From Poa pratensis (Eukaryota; Streptophyta; Magnoliopsida; Poales; Poaceae), in NCBI GenBank assembly GCA_947311845.1, contig CAMZMU010000040.1, forward strand, positions 53,597,975 through 53,661,974: a DNA stretch of 64,000 nucleotides, in the 5' to 3' direction. Positions 1 through 11,333 of the stretch are shown here, in pieces; the stretch's first letter is position 1; each line of letters begins with the position of its first letter. Under the pieces are notes generated by a model. The model saw only the letters and a list, made by a program, of their open reading frames with translations, made no database searches and was not told the DNA's origin. Both the position numbers and the translations under genes were made by a program.

Positions 1-66
1 GCGATGCTATATAGGCATGGGTGGCCATCGAGGATTTGAAGGGAAATACGGGAAGAACTTCTCAGG

Positions 67-372
67 TTGCATGCTAGGTGGCGGAAGAAGAAGCCAACAT
101 ATAGGAGTGAATCACATTTGAGGTGGGCTGAAAGAAATCCTTATTCATGGGTCCAGGAGAGCGAGGATGAAGATCATATATTCATGCCGAGTGAAGCGAG
201 CAAGAAAGCTGCAGCGGCGGCGGCGAAGGGCAAGGGTGCTGTGTCGTCGAAGGGCAAGGGTGCTGCGTCGTCGAAGGTCAAGAGTGAAGCATCGTCGAAG
301 GGGAAGAGTGCTGCGTCGTCGAAGGACAAGGGTGCTGCGGCTGACGTAGCAGACTGCATCGACGGGAGATGA
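67..372 (+). pseudogene. Lys/Ser/Ala-rich protein tail, probably transposon-derived
   Basis: An open frame of about 100 residues ends at the TGA at 370-372. Its first half is charged and contains RWRKKKPTYRSESHLRW and an acidic ESEDEDH patch. The second half is a run of SSKGKGAA-type units (about 228-345), which makes the DNA internally repetitive. The same frame upstream of 67 holds a TGA near 38, and no convincing start is visible, so this looks like the C-terminal end of a longer protein cut by the window edge or by decay. Basic Lys-rich tails of this kind are common on plant transposon proteins. That link is inference, and I do not recognise the family with certainty. Confidence 0.35.
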
Positions 373-525
373 CTTTGTGTAGTGTTGGTAGTACTGATGT
401 TTGTTGAGTTGAATTGTATCTTAAATTTATGTTGTCAATGTAATTTGCAAGGTTTGTTTAATATCAATGCGAATAGTAGTCACCCATCATCACCATTAAT
501 CAAAACAGAGTAGTAGCAACAAAGC

Positions 526-610
526 TATAAATAAGTCTAGTACATAGATAGATAGACAAGTCTCAACATAGATATAAATAAGTCTGGTACATAGATAGAT
601 AGACAAGTCT
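526..610. repeat. tandem duplication, 2 x 38 bp, period 47
   Basis: Two near-identical copies (526-563 and 573-610) both begin TATAAATAAGTCT and both contain ATAGATAGATAGACAAG. They differ at one visible base. The rest of 373-690 shows no gene. Confidence 0.7.
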
Positions 611-740
611 GGACTCATAGAGTGAAGTGTCAGCCACGAAGTCCGCCACGACGCGGAGGTGGTGGGTTAGGCGTCGTCCACCCTAACCTGTGCGGTGGCC
701 GAACGTCACGTGCCGGAATCAGGGACCCGTCATCAGCATA

Positions 741-2020
741 CTATGTCTCCTGTGTGGGGTAGGGTGGAGGAGTGTTGTACATACCCATCCAATTGTCCAG
801 CTGGGTGTATGCCTCATGGGTGTCCCCACCTTCCTGATAACTCCCCCATGCGGATCCAGACGACTGCTGACCGGACATAGACGGACGATATCCATAGGCT
901 CCTGCATGCAATATACCATTGAAAACATGTAAGTATGTAGTCGTAGTCAATTGATATGGAAACATGTAAGATACTTACCCTGTGGCTGGGGTGGTGGACG
1001 AAGCACGTAGCCCGTCGTGGGACTCGGCTGCTGCCAGGACGAGCCTCCAGCCTGGTCAGGAGAGGGTGGCCTGGGCGACGGCTGCGGTGTCAGACGAGGA
1101 CGCGGGTGCTGCCGGTCCTGCTGGGGCGTCGGCTGCGGCTGCTGCTGCCGCGTGGAATGACGCGGTGGGCGCTGTGATGCTTGGCGGTGATCGACGTCCG
1201 ACGTACGTGTGCACGTGATAGCCTCGTAGATACCTCGCGGCATGTCCTGTAAGCGCCGCACCCACGACTGATGCTGCGGGCGGTCCAATAGAGGGCCGGA
1301 TGAAAGCGAACGTCCGTACGCTGACACATCCGTCTGAAGCTGGTATGTCAATTCGGCCTGTAATTTACACGGTCGTCAGGAAGTTCTAAATAAATATAGC
1401 AAAGCTTGTGTACTGTCTGGAGCCTGAAGAAAACTTACCGCGTACTGTCTGGAGCCTGAAGAAGACTGGCTCGGATACATATCCCACGTAGCGGGAGTCG
1501 GTGTCTCCTCGGGGTGCTCGTGATGCATGATGCGTAGTCGTGTCGAGACCATGTAAACATGCAAATAGGAATTGAATAGTTCAAGATCAAACCCGAGATC
1601 CTCCTGCCAAAGACTCGTGTCGTCACAGTGTCTCACTCTGTACCGTAAGGCTGAACCCTCCGCAACCACTGAAGCGCGGTCCTGTTAGTGCCCTTTCTTG
1701 TGTACCTACAGTTGTGTTGAGTGTTCGACAATTTAGTAATGCTTACACGTGGAAAAAATTAAAACATTGCGTAAATAGACATACCTGTGGACGATGGATG
1801 GGATGGGATCGTCTGTCGACGGAGGAAGTGCCAGCTGTCATCGACCGAATTGCCTCATAACCCTCTGCTAGGACATCTCCTCCACGTAGACATCGAAGAT
1901 AATCTTTGATTTTGTCATCCAGTATGCGCGATCTCTAGTGCAGAGGACCGAGATACCACCGGGGTATGTAGCCTCCATTGCATCGTACGTGTACGGCTCC
2001 CAGATTACCGCACCCTGATG
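741..2020 (-). pseudogene. plant mobile domain (PMD) transposon protein, degenerate
   Basis: Read leftward from about 2020, the minus strand encodes IWEPYTYDAMEA, then YVEEMS, stop, QRVMRQFG, R, stop, Q. The VMRQFG motif, followed by a region with LFNSYLHVYMVSTRLRIM, is typical of the plant mobile domain found in Mutator-like elements and in 'serine/threonine phosphatase 7 long form' homologues. The next exon carries SWVRRLQDMPRGIYEAI and a Gln/Pro-rich tail. A good GT/AG intron (978 to 902) joins it to a last exon ending at 741. At least two in-frame stops interrupt the conserved part; one is a TGA where Arg is expected, as a CpG transition would give. The gene is therefore dead. No transposase domain is visible beside it. 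Confidence 0.6.
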
Positions 2021-2058
2021 AATGTAAAATGCATACATGAACTTTACATTTTATTACA

Positions 2059-3790
2059 TGTTATTCCATGTTATTTGCATCATATAAGGGTTATATTCAT
2101 GATTTATATTGAGTTTTGGGGATAATTAACAACTCCCCATTTTTCTGGAATTAACCCTGCGCTGTCAGAAAACCCCTTATTCTATATTTTGATGTTTCAG
2201 GGACCCAAACGACGTCCAAATGACCTGATACTTTACGGGGATCACTTTTTTTTGGAAGGAACGAAACGTAGGCGCAAAGGAATCGAAGAAACGGAGACCA
2301 GAAGGCCAAAAGGGGTGGGCCCACGCGGCCAGATTCCCTGACCGCGTGGGGTCCCCCATCCTGGCCCTCGGGCCTCCGCTGCCGTCGATTTTTCTTCCCG
2401 AAGCTTCGTCTTGACCTAAAAACGACTATATATAGACCCCCCAGGCCTTTCGCGAAAGGGAGCGCCGCCGAAACACAGAAACCACGAAACAGATACCTGG
2501 AGCTGAAGATTGGAGGGGGAAAACTCCGGCGAGGCGCTGCCAGTGTGGTCTCCTTCCCCTCCAACAACATCTCCACCGACACCATGATGAAGAGGGAGTA
2601 GTCCACCCCTGGACTATGGGTTTGTGGAAGTAACTTATGTATCTCTCCTCTCTATGAGCTTCACTAATTAGTACCGTATGAGCTGCTGAACATGATTACG
2701 GTCATCTATGTAATTCCTTTGTGGTGGATCTTTATTATGAGTTAATACATGTTTGAGATTGCAATGGTTTTGTTTCAGTTATGAAAGTAGATGCATATTA
2801 TGTACCCCGTTCTTATTTACTTGTCATGATCAAGCATGTTTATGAGAGCATGTGAGGGGGAACGTGTGCATTAGTTGGAGTAACGGGGGGTGGCTAGTGC
2901 AGTGAACGTGAGAGAAAGTTCTGCGATCCACTTGGGTTTTCTACCTTACTTTGTTGCCTCACTAGGGATAAACAAAAATACCATACTACCGGAGAGTGGA
3001 TGTGACCTTTGCCACTACCTCCATGACTAGATCTAGCATGTTCTTATTTTAACTTCATGTCATTGAACTTATTGCTATGCTCTGATTTATCTTAATTACT
3101 AAGGTGTTATGATTTAGTTCGCATCTTGGTGGAGCATAAGAGAGAGAACAACTTATACTTGAGATCTCTATGTTAGGACGTGATGCCCATATTATTAATA
3201 ACTTGTCAAACCATGTCTTGCCATCTTACATGTTAATTTTAGTGTTCCATTGTCTACCACGTTATCAAGAGAGTGCATTTGTGAAACCATGAACCCCGGT
3301 CCATTTTTAATCATAAGAAACACCTTTCCAACGCTTTTATCACCACTTTTGTTTGCTGCCATTATTAAATCCGAAATACAAAAACACTTTTATATCTTGC
3401 ATTCATTATAAAAAACCCAAAAATATCATTTACCATTGTTTCAATCATCCTTGCATATTTATTTACCATCATTGCATATTTACTTATTGTTTGTATTGAA
3501 TATTATTTTATTATCATTCTCACACCTTGTGCTTGACAACCACTTGGTGAGGTTGAGGGCACAAAACAATATATTTTGTTGCAGGTTCTCAAGAGAAGGA
3601 TAAGGAGATAACACCTGAAATACTGGTTCCCCAAGAGTTCGATATTAAACCCTCGAGTCACCCCTCGTGGGGAAAACTGTCTTCCACTACTACATACACT
3701 CTGCACTTGGAGTCTCAACCTAACCCATTTACTTTTCACGCAGGTACCACGTGAAGGGGCTAGCAACTGTTTTTCGGCGCCGTTGTGGGG
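2059..3790 (+). mobile_element. LTR of a Ty3/gypsy-type element with primer-binding-site remnant
   Basis: The stretch has the layout of a grass LTR: promoter-like TATA at 2427, a GC-rich transcribed leader, then an AT-rich tail. A TG at 2059 and a CA ending at 3765 are candidate ends (about 1.7 kb). Nine bases further, TCGGCGCCGTTGTGGGG (3774-3790) resembles the tRNA-Asp primer-binding site used by many grass gypsy elements (TGGCGCCGTTGCCGGGG), with mismatches. No gag or pol follows: sequence after 3790 belongs to a Mutator-like gene on the other strand. This is thus a 5' LTR remnant rather than a clean solo LTR. The left end is uncertain because I found no convincing 5-bp target duplication. 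Confidence 0.55.
2427..2435 (+). promoter_or_regulatory. TATA box of the LTR
   Basis: TATATATAG lies in a GC-rich surround followed by a C-rich stretch, as expected for an LTR core promoter read to the right. Confidence 0.45.
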
Positions 3791-4638
3791 TAACTACGTG
3801 AAGGGCCATCACACCCACGCTCAAAACGTCGAACTGCTCGTTGAATGTCGGGTAGCAGCTCTTCACCTGATCGTGAGCAAAGCGTCTCTACACAAACCAA
3901 ATGTTGCTTGTCGGTATATAGAGCACCCACGGCAATCTGGTTCTGGTGGTATTGCCAGGCAGAATCATGACCATCGTTCACAGTCATTGACGAAGAGAAG
4001 TCATGACTCCATGACGCAGGATTCGGCACCACCTGTTCGTCATTCGACTCGTCGGAATCAACGACATTACCACTATCATCATCTGTATCTTACTCTTCCA
4101 TCTCGGTCTGCATATGCCCAGATTCCTCGTCTGCATCTGCCTCAACACCATTGTCATCTCCTAATTCTGCCTGGCTGTTCTGCCCTGAATCGTAACCACC
4201 ACCTCCAACATCTTCCTGACTATCATCATGTCCAGATAAATGCCTCTCATGGCTGCTCTGGCCAGGATCGTGCCCACCCTCGCCTTCAGGAGGGTTAACC
4301 TCCTTCGCGACTGATATCAGTAAGGCGACAGGGGTTGTTCCCCTGCTTTCGCAACCTTGCAGCCAGCGCACCAACTGAGAGGTCCGATCTATCAGCCTCA
4401 AATAGAAAAACACCGGTGACCTTGACTTCGTCCACAATGCATGCACACCGACGGTGTCTGTTTCAGGATTAAGCCCTAAACATTCTGCCAACCAATCTTT
4501 CAGCTGACTTATGGACCATGTTTGTGGGGAGTTCAGTTCCAACTCTGACCATCGAAACTGACCCAAATCAGCTCCCAACTCAGTTATTTCAACAGTACCA
4601 GGACCGTAATAAAACAGACATTTCACTAAATTACTCAT
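3791..4638 (-). pseudogene. Mutator-like element (MuDR family) protein, N-terminal part only
   Basis: From the ATG at 4638 the minus strand encodes MSNLVKCLFYYGPGTVEITE, then QTWSISQLKDWLAECLGLNP and VGVHALWTKS. This is the PB1-like N-terminal module that opens grass MuDR-type transposases. It is followed by an acidic Gly/Asp/Glu linker (about residues 110-182) that stops at 4090. Further on (about 4030-3900) another frame contains IAVGALYTDKQHL, which resembles the start of the MuDR zinc-binding region, so a frameshift or intron separates the two. The catalytic MULE and SWIM domains are absent: the gene is cut by the LTR remnant at 3790. Confidence 0.6.
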
Positions 4639-5930
4639 CTCGGCAACCTAAAAATGTGACACCAAATAATCATTATAACCGGAACAACTACATACTTATT
4701 TATTACTACCGCAACAAATACCCAGTAATTTATACCGGATACTTAGCAATATCAATATCGCACGACAAACTTAACAATAATGCAAACCTAATTAATCTAA
4801 ACCCTAATTAGGCAAAAATCGCATACCCTTGAAGCGTGCCTTGATTCAATGGAGTAGCACCACCACCACCACCACGGCCGGAGCAGCAGAAGCACCACCA
4901 CCACGTCTTCCGTGACCTACACCAACCTCCACCACATCTCCACCATTGCTCGAAAAAAAGCACCACCAAATCACCACCACAACCTAACCCATCTGTAGAT
5001 CGGAGTTGCCCTAACTCTCTAACACCTCTAGCCTTAAGATTTGCTGGCTGGATGGAGAAATCACCGGCCCGATTAGTGGCCACGCGTGACCCGAAAGGGC
5101 TGTCGGCCGCAGGCCTGGCCCGCCATGCGACCTGCTCGGCTTCGCCCAGGCCGATAAGGCCTAATCGGCTTAGCCCAGTCCGAGGCTGTATTATTTCGGC
5201 AAATCTTTAGATTTGCGTAATATTAATCAAAATTAATAAAAAAATGTATTATTAAAAAATATTAGCCGTGCTCTGGTCCTTGTTGTGTCGATTAGATCCC
5301 TTTTAACATTGTCGAGCCTATACACGTTAATACATCAAACCAGCATATGCAAGTTGATCATGTTACTTTGATAAAGGTTTCAATTTTAGAAGAGTCTCTC
5401 GGTCCACGATCAAATTTATCGTGGTTAAAAGATTAGAGAGGCCGACTAAGGTTGTGTTTGATATCGTGGTGGATTATCATAATCCCACTTTCTCGACCCA
5501 GTTTTTCTTTGTGTTTCCATATATTTGTGTTTTATTTTCAACAAAAGGTTTAAAAAATCACACCATGACTTAGTTCCACAACCACAGATTGATGGTTAGA
5601 TTTTAGTCCACGCCGTCTCACGTTTCTTTTTATCACTCTAGTATGGATTATCAAGTGTTGAGGCACAAGCTCACGATGTGGGGTCAACAAAATGCACTTC
5701 AAACTTTCACAAGTTATTGTGAAACATAGTTTGTAAATACCTGAGAACATATCTTAAACTGCTTAGAATTTATAAATCCCAAGAATCATCGGTCCAACAT
5801 TTGAGAACCGTGGAATTATATATATTTATTTACTTTGGGAATAAACATTCCATTTTTTGCACCAAGTGACCAATTTATATATATTTTATGCATACGTGAA
5901 TAAATCCATAAAACCAATCGAGTATTAGTT
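4639..5930. other. noncoding, probable 5' flank of the Mutator-like gene, then AT-rich DNA
   Basis: 4640-5100 is the upstream side of the truncated Mutator-like ORF and holds CCACCA-rich simple sequence around 4858-4990. 5130-5915 is AT-rich with stops in all frames. I see no gene, RNA or complete element here. Confidence 0.4.
5916..5930. repeat. target-site duplication, left copy
   Basis: AATCGAGTATTAGTT is identical to 6851-6865; it borders the T-run end of the retroposed insert. Confidence 0.85.
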
Positions 5931-6850
5931 TTTTTTTGTACAAGGGGTGGGGTCAGAAAACCCCGGTGCTGCATTTTATAGATCCACGTGGCAGGTACAA
6001 ATTACAAAAAAGCCCTTTACAACTCTTGCCCTGAAAGACCTGGAATTCGAAAAAAGGGCCTTCGAAACTACAAAAAGCACCCTAGAACTAAAGGATAAAA
6101 CGCAATCAAGTCCTTGAATGCCTCTGCCACAACTCGCCGGCGATCTCCAGGCGCCGACGCCGAGATCATCAGGGCACACTTCGCTCGGGCTCCCTCTTCC
6201 GACGAGCAACCGCAGCCACTAGCAGGCTAGAACCATCCGGGGACGAACCACTTGGAAGCTTCGAGCCGCCGAGCACTGGCGCTGGATTGAGAAGGCCTCC
6301 ATCGAGGAGGTTGAATTCCGGCCACCTTCTTGGCCAAAGAGTGCGGTAGCAAGCTTGTCCACCGCGTGAGTAGCACCTTTCTGCAGCACAAACTGCTTCA
6401 CAGCACAGCAGCGCTTCATCCTCTCCTCGCCGCCACGGCCGGCCAGAGGAAGACAGCTCCACCTCGAAGCAAAGCAGGGGATATGGCCTGCGGATTTATT
6501 GAATCGACTTTCGTCTTCTCCAGCCCTGCAATCAATCCACCTTGGATCTAACCTGCAGATTAGAGAAGCATCGCTCCCGACGCCGCTGCGAGTCGCCGAC
6601 AAGCAGTCGAAGAAGAGGAAGACAAAGAAAGTCGCCACGGGGGGCAAGACTGCCATAGAGGCAAAAACTACACCTAAAACTACTACTACTCTGTACAGAG
6701 GAAGCCTACCTCCTAATCCATCCACTCGCCGGCCGGCGGCGCCGGAAGGCGTGGAGGAAAGGGGCGGCGGCGGTCGCCGAAAGTCGACTCTCAACAAGAA
6801 GGTTCAGGAGAGAGCTGGGAAAAGAAAGACTAGTCGTGCGCTGCAGTTTT
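5931..6850 (-). mobile_element. retroposed insert (LINE-mobilised) with poly-A tail on the minus strand
   Basis: A 920-bp segment is flanked by a perfect 15-bp direct repeat, AATCGAGTATTAGTT, at 5916-5930 and 6851-6865. Its left edge is a T run, so on the minus strand it ends in a short poly-A after TTGTAC. A long target duplication plus poly-A is the hallmark of L1-type target-primed retroposition. The minus strand is GC-rich near its 5' end and holds an open frame of 192 residues (6797 to 6219) with a hydrophobic stretch, VVVVLGVVFASMAVLPPVA. I recognise no reverse transcriptase, so it is either a non-autonomous LINE-like element or a retrocopied transcript. Confidence 0.75.
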
Positions 6851-6865
6851 AATCGAGTATTAGTT
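6851..6865. repeat. target-site duplication, right copy
   Basis: AATCGAGTATTAGTT is identical to 5916-5930; the bases on both outer sides differ, which fixes the duplication at 15 bp. Confidence 0.85.
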
Positions 6866-7432
6866 AAATCTCAATCAACAGACTTATGCAATCCGTTGGT
6901 TTTACGAAGGCTGCAACAGCTTGGTCATTCTTAAGGATGAACTACTTACTGATGGAGTCTCCCCATGTTCATTTAACGAGCAAACTGCCACGCTGCATCC
7001 AATATGCACAATAACCTCACAGCCGAAGTTATAAAGTGCAATGATGGAGTAATTCATTATCTAAATACGTTTGTGGACTAACTGTAGAAAAAAAAGACAA
7101 TATACAACATACTACGGTGTGAATACAGTGGAGATGCATTAACAGTGGTCTATGCTACAAGACTACATGTCGTATCTGGGAAGGCATGAACTGATGAGAA
7201 CCAAAAAAATAAAACGAGCAACAGTGTGATACAATCAAAAGGAGAATCAGGTACGGAGTAGTACTGTAAAGTAGGTCCCACGATCCGACGCCCGTCACAT
7301 TGACTGAAACTTGATAGTCATCCCTGGCAGTGTTCCCTTGTGCTTGCATGTCAGCACTCTGCTCGTAGCCAGGCTATTGATGAAAAATCTTACTACAATC
7401 TGTACCGTACAGTTTACTCCGGCGGCTGTAAT
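6866..7432. other. intergenic, nothing recognised
   Basis: AT-rich sequence with short open frames only; no terminal repeats or coding motifs seen. Confidence 0.4.
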
Positions 7433-7435
7433 TTA

Positions 7436-7477
7436 GGATGTGTTTTGTTTTTGATGAGGTTCCAGTGTTTGGTTTTG
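7436..7477. repeat. left terminal inverted repeat of the Harbinger element
   Basis: Begins GGATGTGTTTTGTTTTTG next to TTA; imperfect continuation through GTTTGGTTTTG. Confidence 0.85.
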
Positions 7478-7874
7478 GCACAAAACTGTCATGGAATGGT
7501 TCCACCTCGTTCCATCCATGTGTTTGGTTTTGAGAACAGAATTGCTAGAAATGGTGAGGTTACCAGCTCGTGTGTTTCTTTGTACTGACATAATAAATCA
7601 AAAAAATTGACAGCACCTTCTTTGTATTTGCAGCAATAAACAGACAGATATATATTCACAGTCCAAAAGAGTATATCTGAATAACACAATATAGGTTTCC
7701 AACCATAAGTCATCGAAATAGTCCAAATTCATTTCAAATAGTTCAAAGTCATTACAGTTCATTCAACCATGTATAGGTCATGGCATACAAAAGCATACTG
7801 CAGCTTCATTACAGTCCATATATCATAGTAGGTACCAAATAGAGCTACAGATAATTGAAGTTCATACCATCACT

Positions 7875-8826
7875 TCAATTCAGATTATAGATCACTCCAA
7901 AGACCTTCTCCATGTACCTACCCACCCAAACCAACTTGTTTTGCTTGCTAAGCGTCATAAAAGCTTTTGCAATCTTTGGACTGTCAACAAGATGAGCATA
8001 ATAATGAGCTATGTGCTCATCATCAAATCCGTTGAGTTCTTTCAAAGCATCAAACAAGGCATCGGGTATATCATCATCATCTCCACCGGACTTCACAAGA
8101 GCTTCAGCCATCATCTTGAACCCATCCTTGAGAGTGGTGACTAATGGATCATCTTCCAAGTGCACAAGCTTGGCCTTCTTCTTCGGTGGAGCTTTGGCAG
8201 CGGACTCGCCTACGTTTGGCGACGTGTTCACCTCACCGTCATCTTCAATGTCAATAGACAAGGGGTCATTCCCAGACTTGGCAAACTTCCCGGTTGCTAC
8301 ACTGGACCCAAAGATTGTTTCCATTGCACGGTAGTGTTCAATTGGGGTATTCAGCAATGGTATGTCAGATTTGTTGTTCTACAAAAAGATGTGAAAGTGA
8401 GTAGCATAAAGTAGACATAAATTCATGTCAGTAAATAGCATAAGTACACAAAAACTTACGTTGCAATGCCCTGCATAGTGTTCATCGCTGAGGCTAATAG
8501 TGCAAGTATCCTCATCCCATAGAGCTCCACTCAGATTTTCAATTGGATTAGCCTGCCCAAATCTTTCTCCACTTTTTGAGATGGTTGCTACACTGTTCAT
8601 GAGTCAATGATAGCTTGAAGTGCTCATTAAGCACCTGAATACATTGGTTATGATGGCACACCTTGAAACCAGTGGAAGTTCTTTTACCACTAGCCACAAG
8701 GTCGGCCAAAAAACCAAGCATCATGGTGGACATACCATTGGTCGAGTGAACCACCCCTTTGGTGGTGCTCCCACTTGCAACCTTGGTGTTGCTCCCACTT
8801 GCACCGGTGCTTTCAACATTGTCCAT
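7875..8826 (-). pseudogene. Myb/SANT-like partner protein of the Harbinger element, frameshifted
   Basis: The first exon starts MDNVESTGASGSN at 8826 and holds the DNA-binding region: FLADLVASGKRTSTGFK, then LTHEQCSNHLKKWRKIW. Such proteins bind the element ends and recruit the transposase. Just after RKIWAG (about 8555) the frame stops; the expected continuation, ENLSGALWDEDTCTI, is in another frame and appears to need two small indels near 8558 and 8540. A clean intron follows (8459 to 8379, GTAAGT...TTGTAG). Exon 2 (8378-7875) encodes NTPIEHYRAMETIFG, an acidic linker with PPKKKAKL (nuclear-signal-like), and a C-terminal helix ending at 7875. The start overlaps the end of the transposase frame by about 106 bp. 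Confidence 0.75.
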
Positions 8827-10155
8827 TTCTGTCCAGCCATGACCTGCCTATCAGCCCACATTTGGTTAGCAATTTGTTGCCGACGGTCAACCGTGGCCCT
8901 ATGGTCTCTTGCTTGTTGCGATTGTGACCGGATTGGTTGGGTGGTCCAAGTTACCTCCGGTATGATGAACTCATCAATTCCTTGGGATAGTGCATAATTA
9001 TGAAGGATACAACAAGCTACAACAATGTCAACTTGTACCGGAAAGGGAAAGAACGGTTTAGCATCATCTAGAATCTTGAATCTCCTCTTGAGGGATCCAA
9101 AAGCTCGCTCTACCCCTATACGTAGAGACGAGTGCCTAAGGTTGAAAAGTTCTTCCGCGTTTTGGACGGGATTGTTGCCCCACTCGTTCAAATGGTATCT
9201 CACATTACGGAAAGGTGGGATGAAACCGGGCTTGGCTCCATATCCAGCATCAACTAGGTAGTATTTGCCTATAAAGAAAAGACACAAATTGGTGACATTT
9301 TTTTGGACAATATATGGACAATCATATCTAAGGCAATTTGTTACCTTGTGGTACTTGTAGGCCTCTCTCTCGCACTAATGCATCAGCTAAAACGAGTGCA
9401 TCGTGTGCTGTCCCCTCCCACCCAGCCAACACATATGTGAACCGGAGGTCAAAATCTACCGCTGCCATCACATTTTGAGTAGGAAAAGGCTTCCTACCAC
9501 GAAAGGAAGCTTCCACATCTTTAACAACAGATGCTCGCACATGTGTACCATCGATAGCTCCAATACAATCCTATATAGTGAAAATTTTGTCAATACTATG
9601 GGTCAATACAGTCCTACATAGCTAAGTAATAGTTTTCGCATATACCTTAAAATATGGGTCAAACCGATGGTTTCCTGCTATCTTGTCTGGGGTCTCCGAT
9701 GAAGGTGGCTTAATATACTCATTACGTAGCTCACCAATGGCATGAAGGACTTCCCTAAAATATATGCTAATTGTATAGAATGATCTATCAAAATTTGTTG
9801 CAACAACTCTATTCCGAAGATTATGCCCAATGGTATGCAAAAACATTGCCAATTTCTGCTCCACACACAAATGGACACTATTTTCTAGCACCTTGCGTTC
9901 TCTCAATATCTCACACAGCCTAAAGAAAGAAGCTCTGTTAAACCGTAACATGTTTGTACACGTCACATCTGATTGCCAAATTTTACTATTGAGATACTCA
10001 ATTCTTATCCGATCTCTTTCATGCATTGGCCCATAGGATATACGTGGTCTTCTCTTCCTTTTTAATACCCGAACAGCTACAACAATCGCAGCCAAAACAA
10101 CAAAAACAGCAGCTCCCCTAAACATCCTTTTCCTTTTATCCATGCTCTTGCCCAT
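8721..10155 (-). CDS. PIF/Harbinger transposase (DDE_Tnp_4 type), three exons
   Basis: This enzyme would cut and rejoin the element ends in the nucleus. Exons are 10155-9646, 9570-9345 and 9268-8721; both introns have GT/AG borders and the phases agree, giving 427 residues. Residues 1-60 are basic (MGKSMDKRKRM, RVLKRKRRPR). A helical region with FFRLCEILRER and MFLHTIGHN follows, as in ALP1-like proteins. Catalytic acidic residues are visible in order: GAIDGTH (first D), GTAHDALVLADAL (second D), and VERAFGSLKRRFKIL (E). YYLVDAGYGAKPGFIPP sits between the last two, as usual. The tail after IANQMWADRQ overlaps the start of the Myb-like gene in another frame and may not be original. No internal stop was found, so it could be functional. 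Confidence 0.85.
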
Positions 10156-10586
10156 CTACAATGCACACAAACAATTTACAAACAATTTAATTAGCTCCAA
10201 AAACCCTGGATTTCCTACAAATACTACTACTGAACTGCTAGCAATCACTTCCAGGATAAAAGACGCACCAGAAACCATTGTTCTTGGTTGCAAAAAAAGC
10301 CTTACAGATCTAGGTACATATGAAAACAGAAAACATCTCGCCCAAGAAAGAACTGAGCTCTGTTCTCCTAGCCACCCCAAGTAAAATACTCAAGCAAGAT
10401 GAAAAAAGTACAGTATATCAGAACCCACAATTAACTCTATAATTGAATCCGGAATTGCCTCAGACTTGCAATTTTCTCCAACCTACAATGCATTTGGACT
10501 GAACTTTCTGAATTTTGATTGCCTTTAACCACAGCAGTTCTCTGCACCCTGTAGAACCTGTCCCTGTTGCATGGATCGAACAGCAG

Positions 10587-10745
10587 CATAGATCGAACAG
10601 CAGCATAGATCGGTTGAAATAGGAGGGACGGGATAGCAGCATAGATCGGTTGAAATTTACTGGAACAACACCATAGCACCATCGAACATCACCATAGATC
10701 GAACAGCAGCATAGATCGGTTGAAATAGGAGGGACGGGATAGCAG
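10587..10745. repeat. 53-bp direct repeat in the Harbinger 5' region
   Basis: Copies at 10587-10639 and 10693-10745 both start CATAGATCGAACAGCAGC and end GGGACGGGATAGCAG. A shorter CATAGATCGGTTGAAAT unit lies between them. They sit upstream of the transposase start; role unknown. The remaining 10750-11390 is GC-rich low-complexity 5' sequence with a GT/GC-rich simple repeat near 11010-11035. Confidence 0.75.
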
Positions 10746-11333
10746 TAGAGGACTGGATCGAATCGTATCCATACCTTCTTGGACCGACGCCAGGTTCTGC
10801 TCGGTCGCCGACGCCTGCTCCTGCTTGGTCACCGCCGCAACCCCTTCAAACTTGCTCCGGCCTTCCTCCGCCTCTGTCCCGCCTCTGCTCCGGCCTTGCT
10901 CCGCCTCTGCCCCGCCTCTGCTCCGGCCGGGCCCCGCCGCAGCCTCCGCTACCTCCGCCCGAGATATCCCGTCGCCGCGCCGTCCGCTACCTCCGCCGCC
11001 GACGCTACCGTGCGTGTGCGTGTGCGCGTGCGTGAGTGTTGGCTGTGGCGGCGCCGGCGCGGGTGTGAGTGGCGGCGCCGGCGTGGATGATGGTGGCGGC
11101 GCCCGCGCGGATGATGGTGGCGGCGGTTGAGCTGAGCGTGGGGGAACGAATGGATAGCGTAGGGTTCGGGAGTGGTGGGGTGAGGGTTGTGTCTTTTTTT
11201 CCATCGGGAGGTGACGATTAGCCTCGGTTCCACCTCGTTCGGTCGATTTGGTCGAACCTGGGCATTCCGCATCTGCTACGAATATTCCGTTCGGTGGAAC
11301 GACTCCATTCTATTCCATCACAAAACCAAACGC

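Noticed and set aside
8620..8997. Plus-strand open frames within the Harbinger transposase and Myb-like genes
   Set aside because: They are mirror frames of the minus-strand coding sequence, whose motifs and intron borders are convincing.
10689..11272. Long overlapping open frames on both strands in the Harbinger 5' region
   Set aside because: They are GC-rich low-complexity translations (Pro/Ala/Arg/His runs) in several frames at once, without motif support.
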